This document shows, in pieces, positions 42,673-51,083 of a stretch of 64,000 nt of DNA. This DNA is from Paenibacillus tyrphae (GTDB lineage Bacteria > Bacillota > Bacilli > Paenibacillales > NBRC-103111): NCBI RefSeq assembly GCF_024158745.1, contig NZ_JAMZAW010000004.1:124001-188000 (forward strand). The letters are read 5' to 3'. The translations under genes were made by a program, and so were the position numbers. The notes beneath the pieces are model-generated. The model saw only the letters and a list, made by a program, of their open reading frames with translations, ran no database searches and was not told the DNA's origin. Each line of letters begins with the position of its first letter. The first letter of the stretch is position 1.

Positions 42673-43599
42673 TTAGGCGGCTACCGTTTTCTCTTTGGCG
42701 TAGGATTGATCTTTTTTGTTATAGAAACCTTTGAACCAGCTCGGTACGAGCTTGGAAGCCAAATGGATGATCAAATCGGCAAGCTTCACGACACCGTAAG
42801 CAAACAGCATGCCTGCAATAACGTCGAGCACCCAGTGAATCTGCAGATACATCGTCGAGAAGATGATCGCGGAGCAATAAGTAACCATCATGTATTTGAA
42901 GATCCGGTCTTTCTCCCGAAGCGCCAGCAGCAGCATAGCGAACGAAATCGACGTATGCATGCTCGGAAAGCAGTTCATGACATTGACCAGCATATCGTTT
43001 TCCGTAGCAAACTTGCGCCCGAGCAAGTCAGGCTGCCCTTTAACCCACCATACCTCGCGAAGCAAAATCAAATTGTAAAACGGCAGGATCAGCGGGAACT
43101 GCATCAAATGTCCGGATAAGGCGTAGGACATCATCTTTTTTACGCTCTTGGTCCAATAGCTTCGGACAATGCAAATCCAGAGCGAAAGCACGAAGCCGTA
43201 ATTATAGATCCAAGCCATGATCTGGTCGAACACCGGGTGATTGATCGCCCGAGCCCATGCCGCATCGTTGAGGGGGATGCTGTTCATCATGTCATCCCAC
43301 TTCCATGGGTGACGATTGCTTTCGAACATCCAATTGGCAATTTTCCACCATACTCCGCTACCGGAGCCATAGAAATAATAGAAGACGCCAAGAAGTGGGA
43401 TGCCAACAACAAAAAAACGTTTCCAATCGACGTCAATCTGATCTTTGCGGACGCCCATCAGACATATGAAAAGCAAGACCCAGCATTCCAAGCTCCAATT
43501 GCCGACCACGCCGATACGCCAAACCAAAAAGATCGATGCCAGAATGCCGTACATCGTCCAATCGTTTGCGTTCGACCATCGTCTAAGTTTTTCTGACAT
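42673..43599 (-). CDS. PAP2-superfamily membrane phosphatase
   Basis: 308 aa with about six transmembrane helices. The PAP2 catalytic histidines are in NCFPSMHTSISFAML (near 218-232) and IHWVLDVIAGMLFAYG (near 262-277), the Aur1/inositolphosphotransferase-like subtype. Substrates of such enzymes are lipid phosphates or phosphoinositol-type lipids; which one applies is unknown. The C-terminus is a charged Lys-rich tail. The start follows GGGGGAG. It has its own TGTTATACT extended -10 element near 43672. Confidence 0.85.
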   Translation of the reverse strand: MSEKLRRWSNANDWTMYGILASIFLVWRIGVVGNWSLECWVLLFICLMGVRKDQIDVDWKRFFVVGIPLLGVFYYFYGSGSGVWWKIANWMFESNRHPWKWDDMMNSIPLNDAAWARAINHPVFDQIMAWIYNYGFVLSLWICIVRSYWTKSVKKMMSYALSGHLMQFPLILPFYNLILLREVWWVKGQPDLLGRKFATENDMLVNVMNCFPSMHTSISFAMLLLALREKDRIFKYMMVTYCSAIIFSTMYLQIHWVLDVIAGMLFAYGVVKLADLIIHLASKLVPSWFKGFYNKKDQSYAKEKTVAA

Positions 43600-43734
43600 T
43601 TTCGGTAACTCCCCCTAAATACTGTACCTAACAGCTTGCTGTAAGCCCATTTCGTGAAATAAGGTCAACTAAGTATAACAAAAAAACGATGATTTTGCTT
43701 CATAATTTTTTTACATTTAAGAAAAGCTTCAGAA

Positions 43735-43763
43735 TTAAAAAACACGGGGCAAATGTCCCGTGT
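43735..43763 (-). terminator. Terminator after the HprK-like gene
   Basis: Minus RNA ACACGGG...CCCGUGU followed by six U. Confidence 0.92.
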
Positions 43764-43796
43764 CGCTTGCGCTTCTCGCTGAATCGCCGGCCTCTT

Positions 43797-44705
43797 TCAC
43801 TCCTCTTGCAGACGCTTCATGAAGTCCTCTGCCGCGCTGTAGCCCTGCTGCTTGAGATACCAGTTGTTGGCCGCCGCTTCGACCAAACCGGCCACGTCCC
43901 GGCCAGGTTGCAGCTGGATCTCGATGTGCGGAATCTTGATGTCCATATAATCCGAAAACTTCGGTGCCAGCTCCAATTCGTTATTGAGCGCATTGTCCTG
44001 CCATTTTGTCAGCTCGATGTCGAGAACGATCCGCGTCTCGTCCTGAAAAGCTTTGCGGCCGTACAGGCGGGAAACATTGATAAGTCCGATGCTGCGGAGG
44101 GCGAGAAACTCTTTTGTTTTTCCGTTATGCGTGCCCAGAAGCGTCTCCGGGCTGATCTTCTTGAGCACCACGATATCGTCCGCTACCAGTCGGTGTCCCC
44201 GCCGAATGAGCGTATGAGCGGTCTCGCTTTTCCCTACCCCGGATTTGCCCCGGAGCAGAATGCCAATCCCGGATACGTTGACGCAAACCCCATGCACGGC
44301 AATTTCCGGCGCCATCGATTTGGTCAGGAAAGCATCCACCAGCTCGATGAATTTGGTTGTCGGCTGGGGCGTCCGCAGTAAGGGAATGCCCTCTTCCTCG
44401 CAATATTTCATCAAATATTTAAGCCCTTCCTGATTGCGGGTTACGACAAAGCACGGCGGATGATATTTTACAATGTTTCCGATCCGTTCATTGCGTTCCT
44501 CTTCCGTGAGCGTATGTAAATAAGTGATCTCTTTACTGCCCAGCACCTGCAGGTGGGACTGCGAGAAAAACTCGAAATACCCGACGAATTCCAACCCCGG
44601 ACGGTGGACTCTGGTCTTGGGAATCGTTCGATGGAGCTGCGTAGCCCCGGCCAGTACTTCCAACGAAAATCGTTTTACCAAATCTTCTACTGTTACAGCT
44701 TTCAC
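43797..44705 (-). CDS. HPr kinase/phosphorylase-like protein (divergent)
   Basis: 302 aa with both HprK domains. The N-terminal domain aligns with B. subtilis HprK. The C-terminal kinase has H138, the P-loop G153-KSGVGKS-160 and D176-D177 in HRLVADD. HprK phosphorylates HPr on Ser46, creating the CcpA co-repressor. The second signature, LLEIRGLGIINV in B. subtilis, is F200-LALRSIGLINV here: the glutamate is alanine and a glycine is serine. That region is tied to phosphorylase activity, so this may be a specialised paralogue. It lacks the usual hprK-lgt context and is placed next to tRNA-Pro. Confidence 0.85.
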   Translation of the reverse strand: MKAVTVEDLVKRFSLEVLAGATQLHRTIPKTRVHRPGLEFVGYFEFFSQSHLQVLGSKEITYLHTLTEEERNERIGNIVKYHPPCFVVTRNQEGLKYLMKYCEEEGIPLLRTPQPTTKFIELVDAFLTKSMAPEIAVHGVCVNVSGIGILLRGKSGVGKSETAHTLIRRGHRLVADDIVVLKKISPETLLGTHNGKTKEFLALRSIGLINVSRLYGRKAFQDETRIVLDIELTKWQDNALNNELELAPKFSDYMDIKIPHIEIQLQPGRDVAGLVEAAANNWYLKQQGYSAAEDFMKRLQEE

Positions 44706-44882
44706 CCGTTCATCCCCCTTCGCCTTCTACAACTATGCCAAACGGAATCTGCTTACTAATTCTACATAAGCGAGCGTTTCCCTCTTCGGTTTCCCGACCT
44801 ATCCATAGATTTGGAGAAAACAAAAACCGCTTCCTCCAGCGGGCTTCATCCGCCAAGAAAGCGATTCGGTCATACCATGCTA

Positions 44883-44956
44883 TCGGAGTAGCGGGATTCG
44901 AACCCACGACCTCACCCACCCCAAGGGTGCGCGCTACCAGACTGCGCCATACCCCG
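44883..44956 (-). tRNA. tRNA-Pro (anticodon GGG)
   Basis: 74-nt cloverleaf on the minus strand. Acceptor stem CGGGGUA/UACUCCG (one G-U), anticodon stem CACCC/GGGUG with loop UUGGGGU, so positions 34-36 are GGG. The T-arm is GUGGG-UUCGAAU-CCCGC. The 3' CCA is not encoded, so the Cca enzyme in this window would add it. Confidence 0.95.
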
Positions 44957-44989
44957 AAAATGATCCGGCAAAAAAATCCGGCAAAGAGT

Positions 44990-45018
44990 ATTATATCTTA
45001 TACCCTATCGATTGTAAA
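44990..45018 (-). promoter_or_regulatory. Sigma-A promoter of tRNA-Pro
   Basis: Minus strand TTTACA, 17-nt spacer, TATAAT. It starts transcription about 25-30 nt before the tRNA 5' end. Confidence 0.85.
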
Positions 45019-45035
45019 GGATTTTTCCAAAGAAA

Positions 45036-45067
45036 AGAAAAAACGCCCGAACCGCATTCGAGCGTCT
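45036..45067 (-). terminator. Terminator after the HU gene
   Basis: Minus RNA ACGCUCGAA-(UGCGG)-UUCGGGCGU followed by a U-rich run; a second hairpin GAGCCGG-UUCU-CCGGCUC (45072-45089) precedes it. Confidence 0.88.
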
Positions 45068-45120
45068 TTTCGAGCCGGAGAACCGGCTCCATTATGTAGA
45101 AAGCCTAAAAGCCGAAGAGC

Positions 45121-45393
45121 TTACTGGATTCCGTCTCTCAGCGCTTTGCCAGGTCTGAACGCCGGGATTTTGCTGGAAGGAATTTCGATTTCTTCGCCGG
45201 TTTGCGGGTTGCGGCCTTTGCGGGCGGAACGCTCACGAACTTCGAAGTTGCCGAATCCGACCAATTGTACCTTATCTCCGCTTTGAAGCGCCTCGGAAAT
45301 AGCTTCGAATACGGCTTCAACCGCTTTGGTTGCATCCTTTTTGGAAAGCTCCGTGGATTCCGCTACCTTGTTGATCAAATCGGATTTATTCAT
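45121..45393 (-). CDS. hbs: DNA-binding protein HU
   Basis: 90 aa, the exact HU size. [21 protein letters not shown] opens the helical dimer body, then [25 protein letters not shown] leads into the DNA-binding arm, and FRPGKALRD closes the protein. It is the main nucleoid protein of Bacilli. The frame is open upstream, but AGGTGA before ATG 45393 and the family length set the start. Between tRNA-Pro and spoIVA as expected; a TATAAT lies ~100 nt upstream. Confidence 0.97.
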   Translation of the reverse strand: MNKSDLINKVAESTELSKKDATKAVEAVFEAISEALQSGDKVQLVGFGNFEVRERSARKGRNPQTGEEIEIPSSKIPAFRPGKALRDGIQ

Positions 45394-45540
45394 GCGATTC
45401 ACCTCCCCCCGAAACAAACGAGTCCTGTTACTTTCTTTGTTAACCGTTTCGCCGAAAAATATACATTCGGAACGATGCAAAGGTGAAAGAAACAAGATTA
45501 TAGTAATACACGCGTCAACCATTTTCAAGTGCAAACACAA

Positions 45541-45566
45541 AAAATGCACCCTTCGGAGTGCATTTT
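45541..45566. terminator. Bidirectional terminator between spoIVA and hbs
   Basis: AAAATGCAC-(CCTTCGGA)-GTGCATTTT: A/T-flanked 9-bp stem just after the spoIVA stop codon, with U-runs on both strands. Confidence 0.88.
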
Positions 45567-45587
45567 TCACGAAAAATGAGAAGCATC

Positions 45588-47066
45588 TCACAAAATGATC
45601 GCAATGAGGCCGCCGGAGCCTTCGTTTATAATCCGTCCAAGCGTTTCCTGGAGCTTGTAGCGCGCGTTGTCCGGCATCATGGCCAGCTTGCCTTGAATGC
45701 CTTCGCGCACGATCGAATGCAGTGACCGTCCGAAAATATCGGATTCCCAGATTTTGAGCGGGTTGTCCTCGAAATCCTGCATCAGGTAGCGAACAAGCTC
45801 CTCGCTTTGTTTCTCTGTCCCGATAATCGGCGAGAATTCCGACTCCACGTCGACGCGGATCATATGAATCGACGGTGCTGTCGCCTTGAGCCGGACGCCG
45901 AAACGGGATCCTTGCCGGATGAGCTCCGGTTCGTCAAGCGCCATCTCCGCGAGTGTCGGCGGGGCGATCCCGTAGCCGGTCGTTTTGACCATTTCGAGCG
46001 CTTCGGCGAAGTGATCGTACTCTCGCTTCGCATGCGTAAAATCCTGCATGAGCTGCAGCAGGTGATCCTTGCCGCGGATTTCCACGCCGACGACCTCCAT
46101 AAGTATACGGTCATACAGCTCGTCGGGCGCGTACAGATCGATTTCCGCGACCCCTTGCCCCATATTCATACCGGCCAACGCCGCTTTATCGATAAATTCG
46201 TATTCCTCGAAATGACTGACGACCCGATCCACGTCACGGAGCCTGCGAATGTCCTGTACCGTCTCGCGGACGGAGTTCTCGAAGCTGGAGCGTAGCCAGT
46301 GGTTCTCCTCCAACACCATGACCCAGCTGGGCAGATTCACATTGACCTCGTGAACAGGGAATTCGTACAACACTTCGCGAAGCACGGACATCATGTCGTC
46401 CTCACTCATATTGGCAACACTCATCGCCACGACCGGCACGTCGTGCTTCGCCTGCAGCTCGTTGCGCAGCTCAATCACGGCATCGCTCTGCGGGCGGGTG
46501 GAGTTCACGATGACGATGAACGGCTTTCCGACTTCTTTCAGTTCGTTAATGATGCGTTCTTCCGCATCCACGTAGGAGGCGCGCGGAATTTCGGCGATCG
46601 AGCCGTCGGTCGTAATGACGACGCCAAGCGTCGCATGCTCTTGAATCACCTTGCGCGTACCGATTTCCGCGGCTTCCTGGAACGGAATCGCTTCATCGAA
46701 CCACGGCGTGTTGATCATCCTGGGGCCGTTCTCATCCTCATATCCTTTGGCGCCTTCGACAACATACCCGACGCAGTCGACCAGTCGAACGTTGACATTC
46801 AGTCCTTCAGCAACATGCAGCTGCACGGCATTGTTCGGTACGAATTTCGGCTCCGTCGTCATAATCGTCCGTCCGGCGGCGCTTTGCGGCAATTCGTCGG
46901 TTGCCCGGATCCGGTCGGCTTCATTCTGGATGTTCGGCAGCACGATCGACTCCATAAAGCGCTTGATGAACGTTGATTTTCCCGTACGGACCGCTCCAAC
47001 GACCCCCAGGTAAATATCCCCGCCAGTACGCTCTGCAATGTCCTTAAAGATATCCACTTTTTCCAA
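45588..47066 (-). CDS. spoIVA: Stage IV sporulation protein A
   Basis: 492 aa, exactly the B. subtilis length. SpoIVA is the ATP-driven polymer that forms the basement layer of the spore coat on the outer forespore membrane. Walker A is G24-AVRTGKS-31; Walker B-like and TRAFAC-type motifs follow (LVDCVGYVV, then [10 protein letters not shown]). The C-terminus [11 protein letters not shown] is needed for localisation. Two sigma-E-like promoters lie at 47126-47153 and 47235-47263, fitting mother-cell expression. Confidence 0.97.
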   Translation of the reverse strand: MEKVDIFKDIAERTGGDIYLGVVGAVRTGKSTFIKRFMESIVLPNIQNEADRIRATDELPQSAAGRTIMTTEPKFVPNNAVQLHVAEGLNVNVRLVDCVGYVVEGAKGYEDENGPRMINTPWFDEAIPFQEAAEIGTRKVIQEHATLGVVITTDGSIAEIPRASYVDAEERIINELKEVGKPFIVIVNSTRPQSDAVIELRNELQAKHDVPVVAMSVANMSEDDMMSVLREVLYEFPVHEVNVNLPSWVMVLEENHWLRSSFENSVRETVQDIRRLRDVDRVVSHFEEYEFIDKAALAGMNMGQGVAEIDLYAPDELYDRILMEVVGVEIRGKDHLLQLMQDFTHAKREYDHFAEALEMVKTTGYGIAPPTLAEMALDEPELIRQGSRFGVRLKATAPSIHMIRVDVESEFSPIIGTEKQSEELVRYLMQDFEDNPLKIWESDIFGRSLHSIVREGIQGKLAMMPDNARYKLQETLGRIINEGSGGLIAIIL

Positions 47067-47125
47067 TGAGAATCCCTCCTACAGGTTGTTTAAGACGAAA
47101 CTCGTACACGCTTTGGACTAGTACA

Positions 47126-47153
47126 AATATATGTACGGCGGTTCAAAATATGA
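47126..47153 (-). promoter_or_regulatory. Sigma-E-like promoter of spoIVA (proximal)
   Basis: Minus strand TCATATT, 13-nt spacer, CATATATT; close to the sigma-E pattern KCATATT / CATACAnT. Confidence 0.65.
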
Positions 47154-47234
47154 TGACAGGCGCAGAAATAATTTTCCGCCGGAAATCCGGCTTTACCGTG
47201 TTCGCCGCTTGCGTCCTTAACTTCATCCCTGACA

Positions 47235-47263
47235 AATATATGTAGGAGATTCTACGATTATTC
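47235..47263 (-). promoter_or_regulatory. Second sigma-E-like promoter of spoIVA (distal)
   Basis: Minus strand GAATAAT, 14-nt spacer, CATATATT. It shares the direct repeat TACATATATTTGT with the proximal element. Confidence 0.45.
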
Positions 47264-47276
47264 TAGCTATGGCAAG

Positions 47277-47315
47277 AAAAAAAACTCTATCACCTTGGCT
47301 AGAAGGTTGATAGAG
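47277..47315 (-). terminator. Terminator after yphF
   Basis: Minus RNA CUCUAUCA...UGGUGAUAGAG-type stem with an inner ACCUU/AAGGU, followed by eight U. Confidence 0.92.
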
Positions 47316-47321
47316 GCTAGG

Positions 47322-48047
47322 TTAGAACGATTCCGGGACGGGAACCGGCTTATTGTCTTTCCACATGTAAGCAAACGAGCGCGCAGGGACGAAATACGAT
47401 TCCTGAACGAGCAGCGCGCGTAAATCCTGCTTGGCATCAAGCTTGCTTTGAAGCTGTTTCTTATCGATAAGCCGCATCATTTCAGGCGCATAATCGATGG
47501 CAACCTGACCTGCTTCGCTCATCAGGAACGGAAGCTTTACCGAGCGCGTATACATGCTGGTCACTTCCAGAGGCTTCCGGTTCAGCTTGGCGTAATCGAT
47601 GGCGAAAAAGCCGGGAGCTAGCGGTTCCCCTGCCGGCAGCGTGCCCGTCTTCGATTTGTAACGGTCCACCTCCTGCTGCAGTTCGACCGTCTGCTGGAAC
47701 GAAGGCAGATCCATCATCTTGACCGTCGGCTTCGTTTCCGCATCGATCAGGACGTAGGTCGCCGTCCCACCGTTCTCGAACGCATTGGCCGGCACTTCGC
47801 TAAGGTAACGCCCTTTCAGCTTTTTGAAATCGATCGGATTCTGTTCATATAGCGGCGTGGTCGCCTCGAAGTTTTTGATCGGCAGCACGCCGGTCTTCGC
47901 CTTATATTGATCAATCGCGTTCTGAACGACGATCACATACTCGCCGCTTGCGATCTGGTTCTCCTTGCGCATCTCCTTCGGATACATGCAGCCGCCGAGC
48001 AGCGTGCAGACCAGCAGCAAAGACGCCGCCTGCAACCAACGCTTCAT
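47322..48047 (-). CDS. yphF: YphF-like lipoprotein with two repeated domains
   Basis: 241 aa, matching the size and place of B. subtilis YphF. The lipobox is LLGGC (VCTLLGGCMYP), so it is lipid-anchored outside the membrane. Two halves share the pattern YK-KTG-LP (DQYKAKTGVLPIKNFE and DRYKSKTGTLPAGEPL), each followed by a similar beta-rich block, i.e. an internal duplication. The start at 48047 overlaps the ferredoxin stop and has AGGAGGAGG upstream; the 78 open codons before it overlap the ferredoxin gene and are rejected. Function unknown. Confidence 0.85.
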   Translation of the reverse strand: MKRWLQAASLLLVCTLLGGCMYPKEMRKENQIASGEYVIVVQNAIDQYKAKTGVLPIKNFEATTPLYEQNPIDFKKLKGRYLSEVPANAFENGGTATYVLIDAETKPTVKMMDLPSFQQTVELQQEVDRYKSKTGTLPAGEPLAPGFFAIDYAKLNRKPLEVTSMYTRSVKLPFLMSEAGQVAIDYAPEMMRLIDKKQLQSKLDAKQDLRALLVQESYFVPARSFAYMWKDNKPVPVPESF

Positions 48048-48388
48048 CACCATTCCTCCTCCTGCTTCTCCAACTGCTTGCGTATCGCGCTCTTTAACGG
48101 ATCCTCCGGCACGAGCACCGTGACAGGCCCGGTGATTTTCGCTTGGCAAGCGAGACGATAGCCGTCCTGCTGCAAGCCGCCGAGCTTCAGCGCCTCGTTG
48201 CGGTTCGGGTCGGCCAGCCCCGTGCCAGCGTTCTCCGTCACGCGAACCTTGCACATCAGACAAGCCGCCTTTCCCCCGCATCGGGTACGGATATGCACGC
48301 GAGCGCGCCGGGCCGCATCCAGAAGCGTCGTGCCCGGTCTTGCTTCCAACGTTTTGTTATCGGGTAAAAAAGTCACTTTCGCGGCCAT
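48047..48388 (-). CDS. 2Fe-2S ferredoxin-fold protein (plant type)
   Basis: 113 aa. Cluster ligands C37, C43, C46 and C81 (CGGKAACLMC ... LACQAK), giving C-x5-C-x2-C instead of the common C-x4-C-x2-C. The beta-grasp fold start (VTFLPDNKTLEARPGTTLLDAARRA) resembles the N-terminal ferredoxin domain of ASKHA reactivases. A Lys/Glu-rich tail ends the protein. It is translationally linked to yphF (1-nt overlap). Confidence 0.88.
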   Translation of the reverse strand: MAAKVTFLPDNKTLEARPGTTLLDAARRARVHIRTRCGGKAACLMCKVRVTENAGTGLADPNRNEALKLGGLQQDGYRLACQAKITGPVTVLVPEDPLKSAIRKQLEKQEEEW

Positions 48389-48404
48389 ACGCGCTCTCCT
48401 TCCG

Positions 48405-49019
48405 TTAAATCATCGCTTTCGAGTCGAGCAGCGTACGCAGCCTGTCGGCAAGCTCCCCGCTGAAGCGGTTGCGGGCAATCAAATCGTTGAGAGCCAGCCT
48501 GTGACGCTCCGGCTCCCGGACTCGGCATACCCTTGCAATCGCTTCATAACGGTCCGGGCGATCCCTCAGCACGTTAAACACCAATTCGTGGGCCAGCGGC
48601 ATTAACCGGACGGTCTCTCCTACGCCATGCGAAACAGCAAGCGCATGCGTTCGCGCCAAATACTCGGCTTCCACGCGATATTCGCTATCCATCGCCCGCA
48701 CCTCGAAAGCCCCGACCAACTCCACCTTGACGTCGTTCATCTCATAATGGCTGAGAATCGACCGGTAAATGAGCGTTTCACTCTCCGTCTGATCGTCAGT
48801 CGCGTATTGTCGGAGCGCTATATGCAAAGCCTCCGCATCGCGCCGGTCAGCGTATATATCCAAGTCCCGGGGAAGCGCGTCAAGTTCCACGCCCTGCAGC
48901 AGCAGTCCGGTGCTGCCGCCGACCAGCCAAATAGAGTCAGATCCCCGTGTATGTACGGCAAGCTCGGAAAAAATCTCCTTGAGCGGTTCCGTCACCGTGC
49001 CAAGTTGTTGAGTATTCAT
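48405..49019 (-). CDS. Nucleotidyltransferase-fold protein
   Basis: 204 aa. The N-terminal half has a polymerase-beta-like core: G34-G35-S36 in WLVGGSTGLLLQG and the metal-binding D52-L-D54 in PRDLDIYAD. The C-terminal part is helical. Such proteins transfer NMP groups or act as antitoxin/toxin partners; the substrate is unknown. Unusually, it sits between two ferredoxin genes. The start has only a weak SD (AGGAT). Confidence 0.75.
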   Translation of the reverse strand: MNTQQLGTVTEPLKEIFSELAVHTRGSDSIWLVGGSTGLLLQGVELDALPRDLDIYADRRDAEALHIALRQYATDDQTESETLIYRSILSHYEMNDVKVELVGAFEVRAMDSEYRVEAEYLARTHALAVSHGVGETVRLMPLAHELVFNVLRDRPDRYEAIARVCRVREPERHRLALNDLIARNRFSGELADRLRTLLDSKAMI

Positions 49020-49046
49020 CTTATCATCCTATGCTAAGCAAAATGG

Positions 49047-49340
49047 TCAAAAATAAGGCTTATGCGCAACCGCGATCGTGCCCTCTCTTTTTACTTTCGC
49101 CTGACAACCTAACCGAAAGCCCTGCTCCAGCTCTTCCGGCTCCAGATTGTCCAGCTCCTCGTCCGTCGGAGCGTTCAAATGCTCCATGCCCTCGCTTACT
49201 TGACAGCGGCATCGGGAGCAAGTGCCCCGCATGCAGGAGAAGCCCCAGTCCACTTCCGCCTTCAGCGCCAAATCCAAGATCGTGAACCCGGTCACCGGTT
49301 CGATGGATTTCGTTACTCTGCGTCCTTTTAAAGTTATCAT
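49047..49340 (-). CDS. 2Fe-2S ferredoxin
   Basis: 97 aa with ligands C36, C41, C44 and C79 (C-x4-C-x2-C...C) and an extra C46. The beta-grasp opening is VTKSIEPVTGFTILDLALKAEVDWGFSC. Acidic residues in the middle (TDEELDNLEPEELEQG) are usual for partner docking. AAGGAG is 11 nt upstream. It is not a close copy of the other ferredoxin here. Confidence 0.88.
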   Translation of the reverse strand: MITLKGRRVTKSIEPVTGFTILDLALKAEVDWGFSCMRGTCSRCRCQVSEGMEHLNAPTDEELDNLEPEELEQGFRLGCQAKVKREGTIAVAHKPYF

Positions 49341-49355
49341 GAACTGCCAAACTCC

Positions 49356-49535
49356 TTACAATAGGGATACGACCATATAAATAAAGATCGGGATAAACAT
49401 CAAGAACGCGACCAACGAAAGCACAAACCTGACAATGCCCGTCGTTTTATTTCTCGCAAATGTGATCAGCAGCGAAGCGAGAACCATGAGACCGATCGCA
49501 ATAAAAGATGCCCACATTTTGTCCAACGGCGACAT
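49356..49535 (-). CDS. yphE: YphE-like small membrane protein (DUF2768)
   Basis: About 59 aa with two transmembrane helices (SFIAIGLMVLASLLITFA and IVRFVLSLVAFLMFIPIFIYMVV), Arg/Lys between. It matches B. subtilis YphE by place and type. The open frame reaches 49622 but the added 29 residues do not fit homologues; ATG 49535 (MSPLDKMW) is chosen, with GGGGTTGG upstream. Role unknown. Confidence 0.75.
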   Translation of the reverse strand: MSPLDKMWASFIAIGLMVLASLLITFARNKTTGIVRFVLSLVAFLMFIPIFIYMVVSLL

Positions 49536-49648
49536 AATAAATTTTCCAACCCCTAGCTTGGTAACGTAATTGACTCCATCATAACACAAAAAAAGCATAA
49601 GCGCGCTTGACGGGCGGCTCATGCCATAAAACTGTTAAAAATGTCACC

Positions 49649-49927
49649 TTACTTCTTCATGATCATCTTCATGAGCTGTTCCAAATTGTCCGTACTCACT
49701 TTGCTGCTCTTGATCGCTTGAATCAGCTCGTTCGTCGTTTGATCCGAAACGGGAACATTCACAAGGCCCGCAACTTGCTTAATCAGCTGCCGCAGCTGCG
49801 TATCGCTCTGCAGCGTGGACGGCTTTACTCCGCTCGCAAGCTTGTATATATCTTTCTCGGAGACGCTTTTGCCGGTTTTTTTCTTAACCACATTGAGCAC
49901 GTCTTTCGGCATGTTTTTATCTGCCAT
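49649..49927 (-). CDS. spoVIF: Stage VI sporulation protein F
   Basis: 92 aa, all-helical SpoVIF-family protein (MPKDVLNVVKKKTGKSVSE, then DIYKLASGVKPST). In B. subtilis SpoVIF is required for spore coat assembly and germination resistance. It is between gpsA and the DUF2768 gene. Confidence 0.88.
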   Translation of the reverse strand: MADKNMPKDVLNVVKKKTGKSVSEKDIYKLASGVKPSTLQSDTQLRQLIKQVAGLVNVPVSDQTTNELIQAIKSSKVSTDNLEQLMKMIMKK

Positions 49928-50009
49928 CGTTGTCCCTCCTCAGACTGGGTATGCAATAAAGCCTGAGGTAGTATATGTGGAAAAGTTGCCGTCGGTATAG
50001 GCGTTTGCC

Positions 50010-51059
50010 TTAACGAAGCCAACCGTTTTGAGAATCGTCGGCGATTTCTTCAGTTTCGTGCCGGGGACCCCGACCCATCAAATGCTCTACGGCCGTTTTC
50101 GGGTTTTTCCCGTTAAACAGAACATCGAACAGCTGTTCCGTAATCGGCATGGAAATCTCGTAGCGGCGGGACAACTGATACGCGGCCTGCGTCGTTTTGA
50201 CGCCTTCTACGACCATTCCCATCCGCTGAAGCACTTCTTCCAGCGAATGCCCCTGTGCCAGCATTGACCCGGCCCGCCAGTTGCGGCTGTGCCTACTCGT
50301 GCACGTCACCACCAAATCTCCGATTCCGGCCAATCCCGCGAACGTCAACGGACTCGCCCCCATCGCCGTCCCAAGTCTGGCGATTTCGGCCAGTCCCCGG
50401 GTAAGCAGAGCCGCTTTGGCGTTATCTCCGAATTCCAACCCGTCACTGAGGCCTGCACCGAGTGCGATAATATTTTTGAGCGCGCCGCCAACCTCGACGC
50501 CAATAACATCAGGATTCGTATATACGCGAAAATACGAGTTGATCAATAAATCCTGCGCCTTTTCGGCGGCTTCTTTGTCCAGCGAAGCAACGACGACCGT
50601 CGTCGGGCATTGCCGGATGACCTCTTCCGCATGGCTTGGTCCGGACAGTACGACCAGCCGGTTCGAATCGTAAGATGTCAGCTCTTCCGCCAGCACTTCG
50701 CTCATGCGCTTCAAGCTGCCGGCTTCGAATCCTTTGGTTGCGTGGACCAGAAGCGAATCGGGGCTTAAATACGGTTTAAGCTGACCTGCGATATCCCGCA
50801 TGGCCGAGGATGGCGCTACAACCACGACGGCTTCCGCATCTTTCACGGCTTCTTCCATCGAATCGGTCGCCCGAATCCGCGAAGACAACAAAACCTCGGG
50901 CAAAAACCGGCTGTTACGGTGCTCTTCGTTAATCTCCCGTACCTGGTCACGGTTGCGGGACCATAGCAGCACGTCGCGGCCGTTATCCGCCAGCACCGAG
51001 GCAATGGCCGTTCCCCAACTTCCCGCTACCAGCACGGCGGTTTTACCGGAAATCGGCAT
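50010..51059 (-). CDS. gpsA: Glycerol-3-phosphate dehydrogenase [NAD(P)+]
   Basis: 349 aa. It reduces dihydroxyacetone phosphate to G3P for phospholipid synthesis. Most signatures are intact: LSGPSHAEEV, VGGALKNIIALGAGLSDGLEFGDNAKAAL (catalytic lysine) and NWRAGSMLAQG. The N-terminal Rossmann motif reads VLVAGSWGTAIAS: the first glycine of the usual GAGSWG is valine. The neighbour plsY uses its product. Confidence 0.95.
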   Translation of the reverse strand: MPISGKTAVLVAGSWGTAIASVLADNGRDVLLWSRNRDQVREINEEHRNSRFLPEVLLSSRIRATDSMEEAVKDAEAVVVVAPSSAMRDIAGQLKPYLSPDSLLVHATKGFEAGSLKRMSEVLAEELTSYDSNRLVVLSGPSHAEEVIRQCPTTVVVASLDKEAAEKAQDLLINSYFRVYTNPDVIGVEVGGALKNIIALGAGLSDGLEFGDNAKAALLTRGLAEIARLGTAMGASPLTFAGLAGIGDLVVTCTSRHSRNWRAGSMLAQGHSLEEVLQRMGMVVEGVKTTQAAYQLSRRYEISMPITEQLFDVLFNGKNPKTAVEHLMGRGPRHETEEIADDSQNGWLR

Positions 51060-51083
51060 GAACGAACACCTCCGTCTATTTCG

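Noticed and set aside
44940..44990. Direct repeat TGCCGGAT near tRNA-Pro as a possible attachment site
   Set aside because: The copies are 13 bp apart in a T-rich stretch upstream of the tRNA, and no integrase is nearby.
48048..48281. 78-codon N-terminal extension of YphF
   Set aside because: It overlaps the ferredoxin gene and would destroy the lipoprotein signal.
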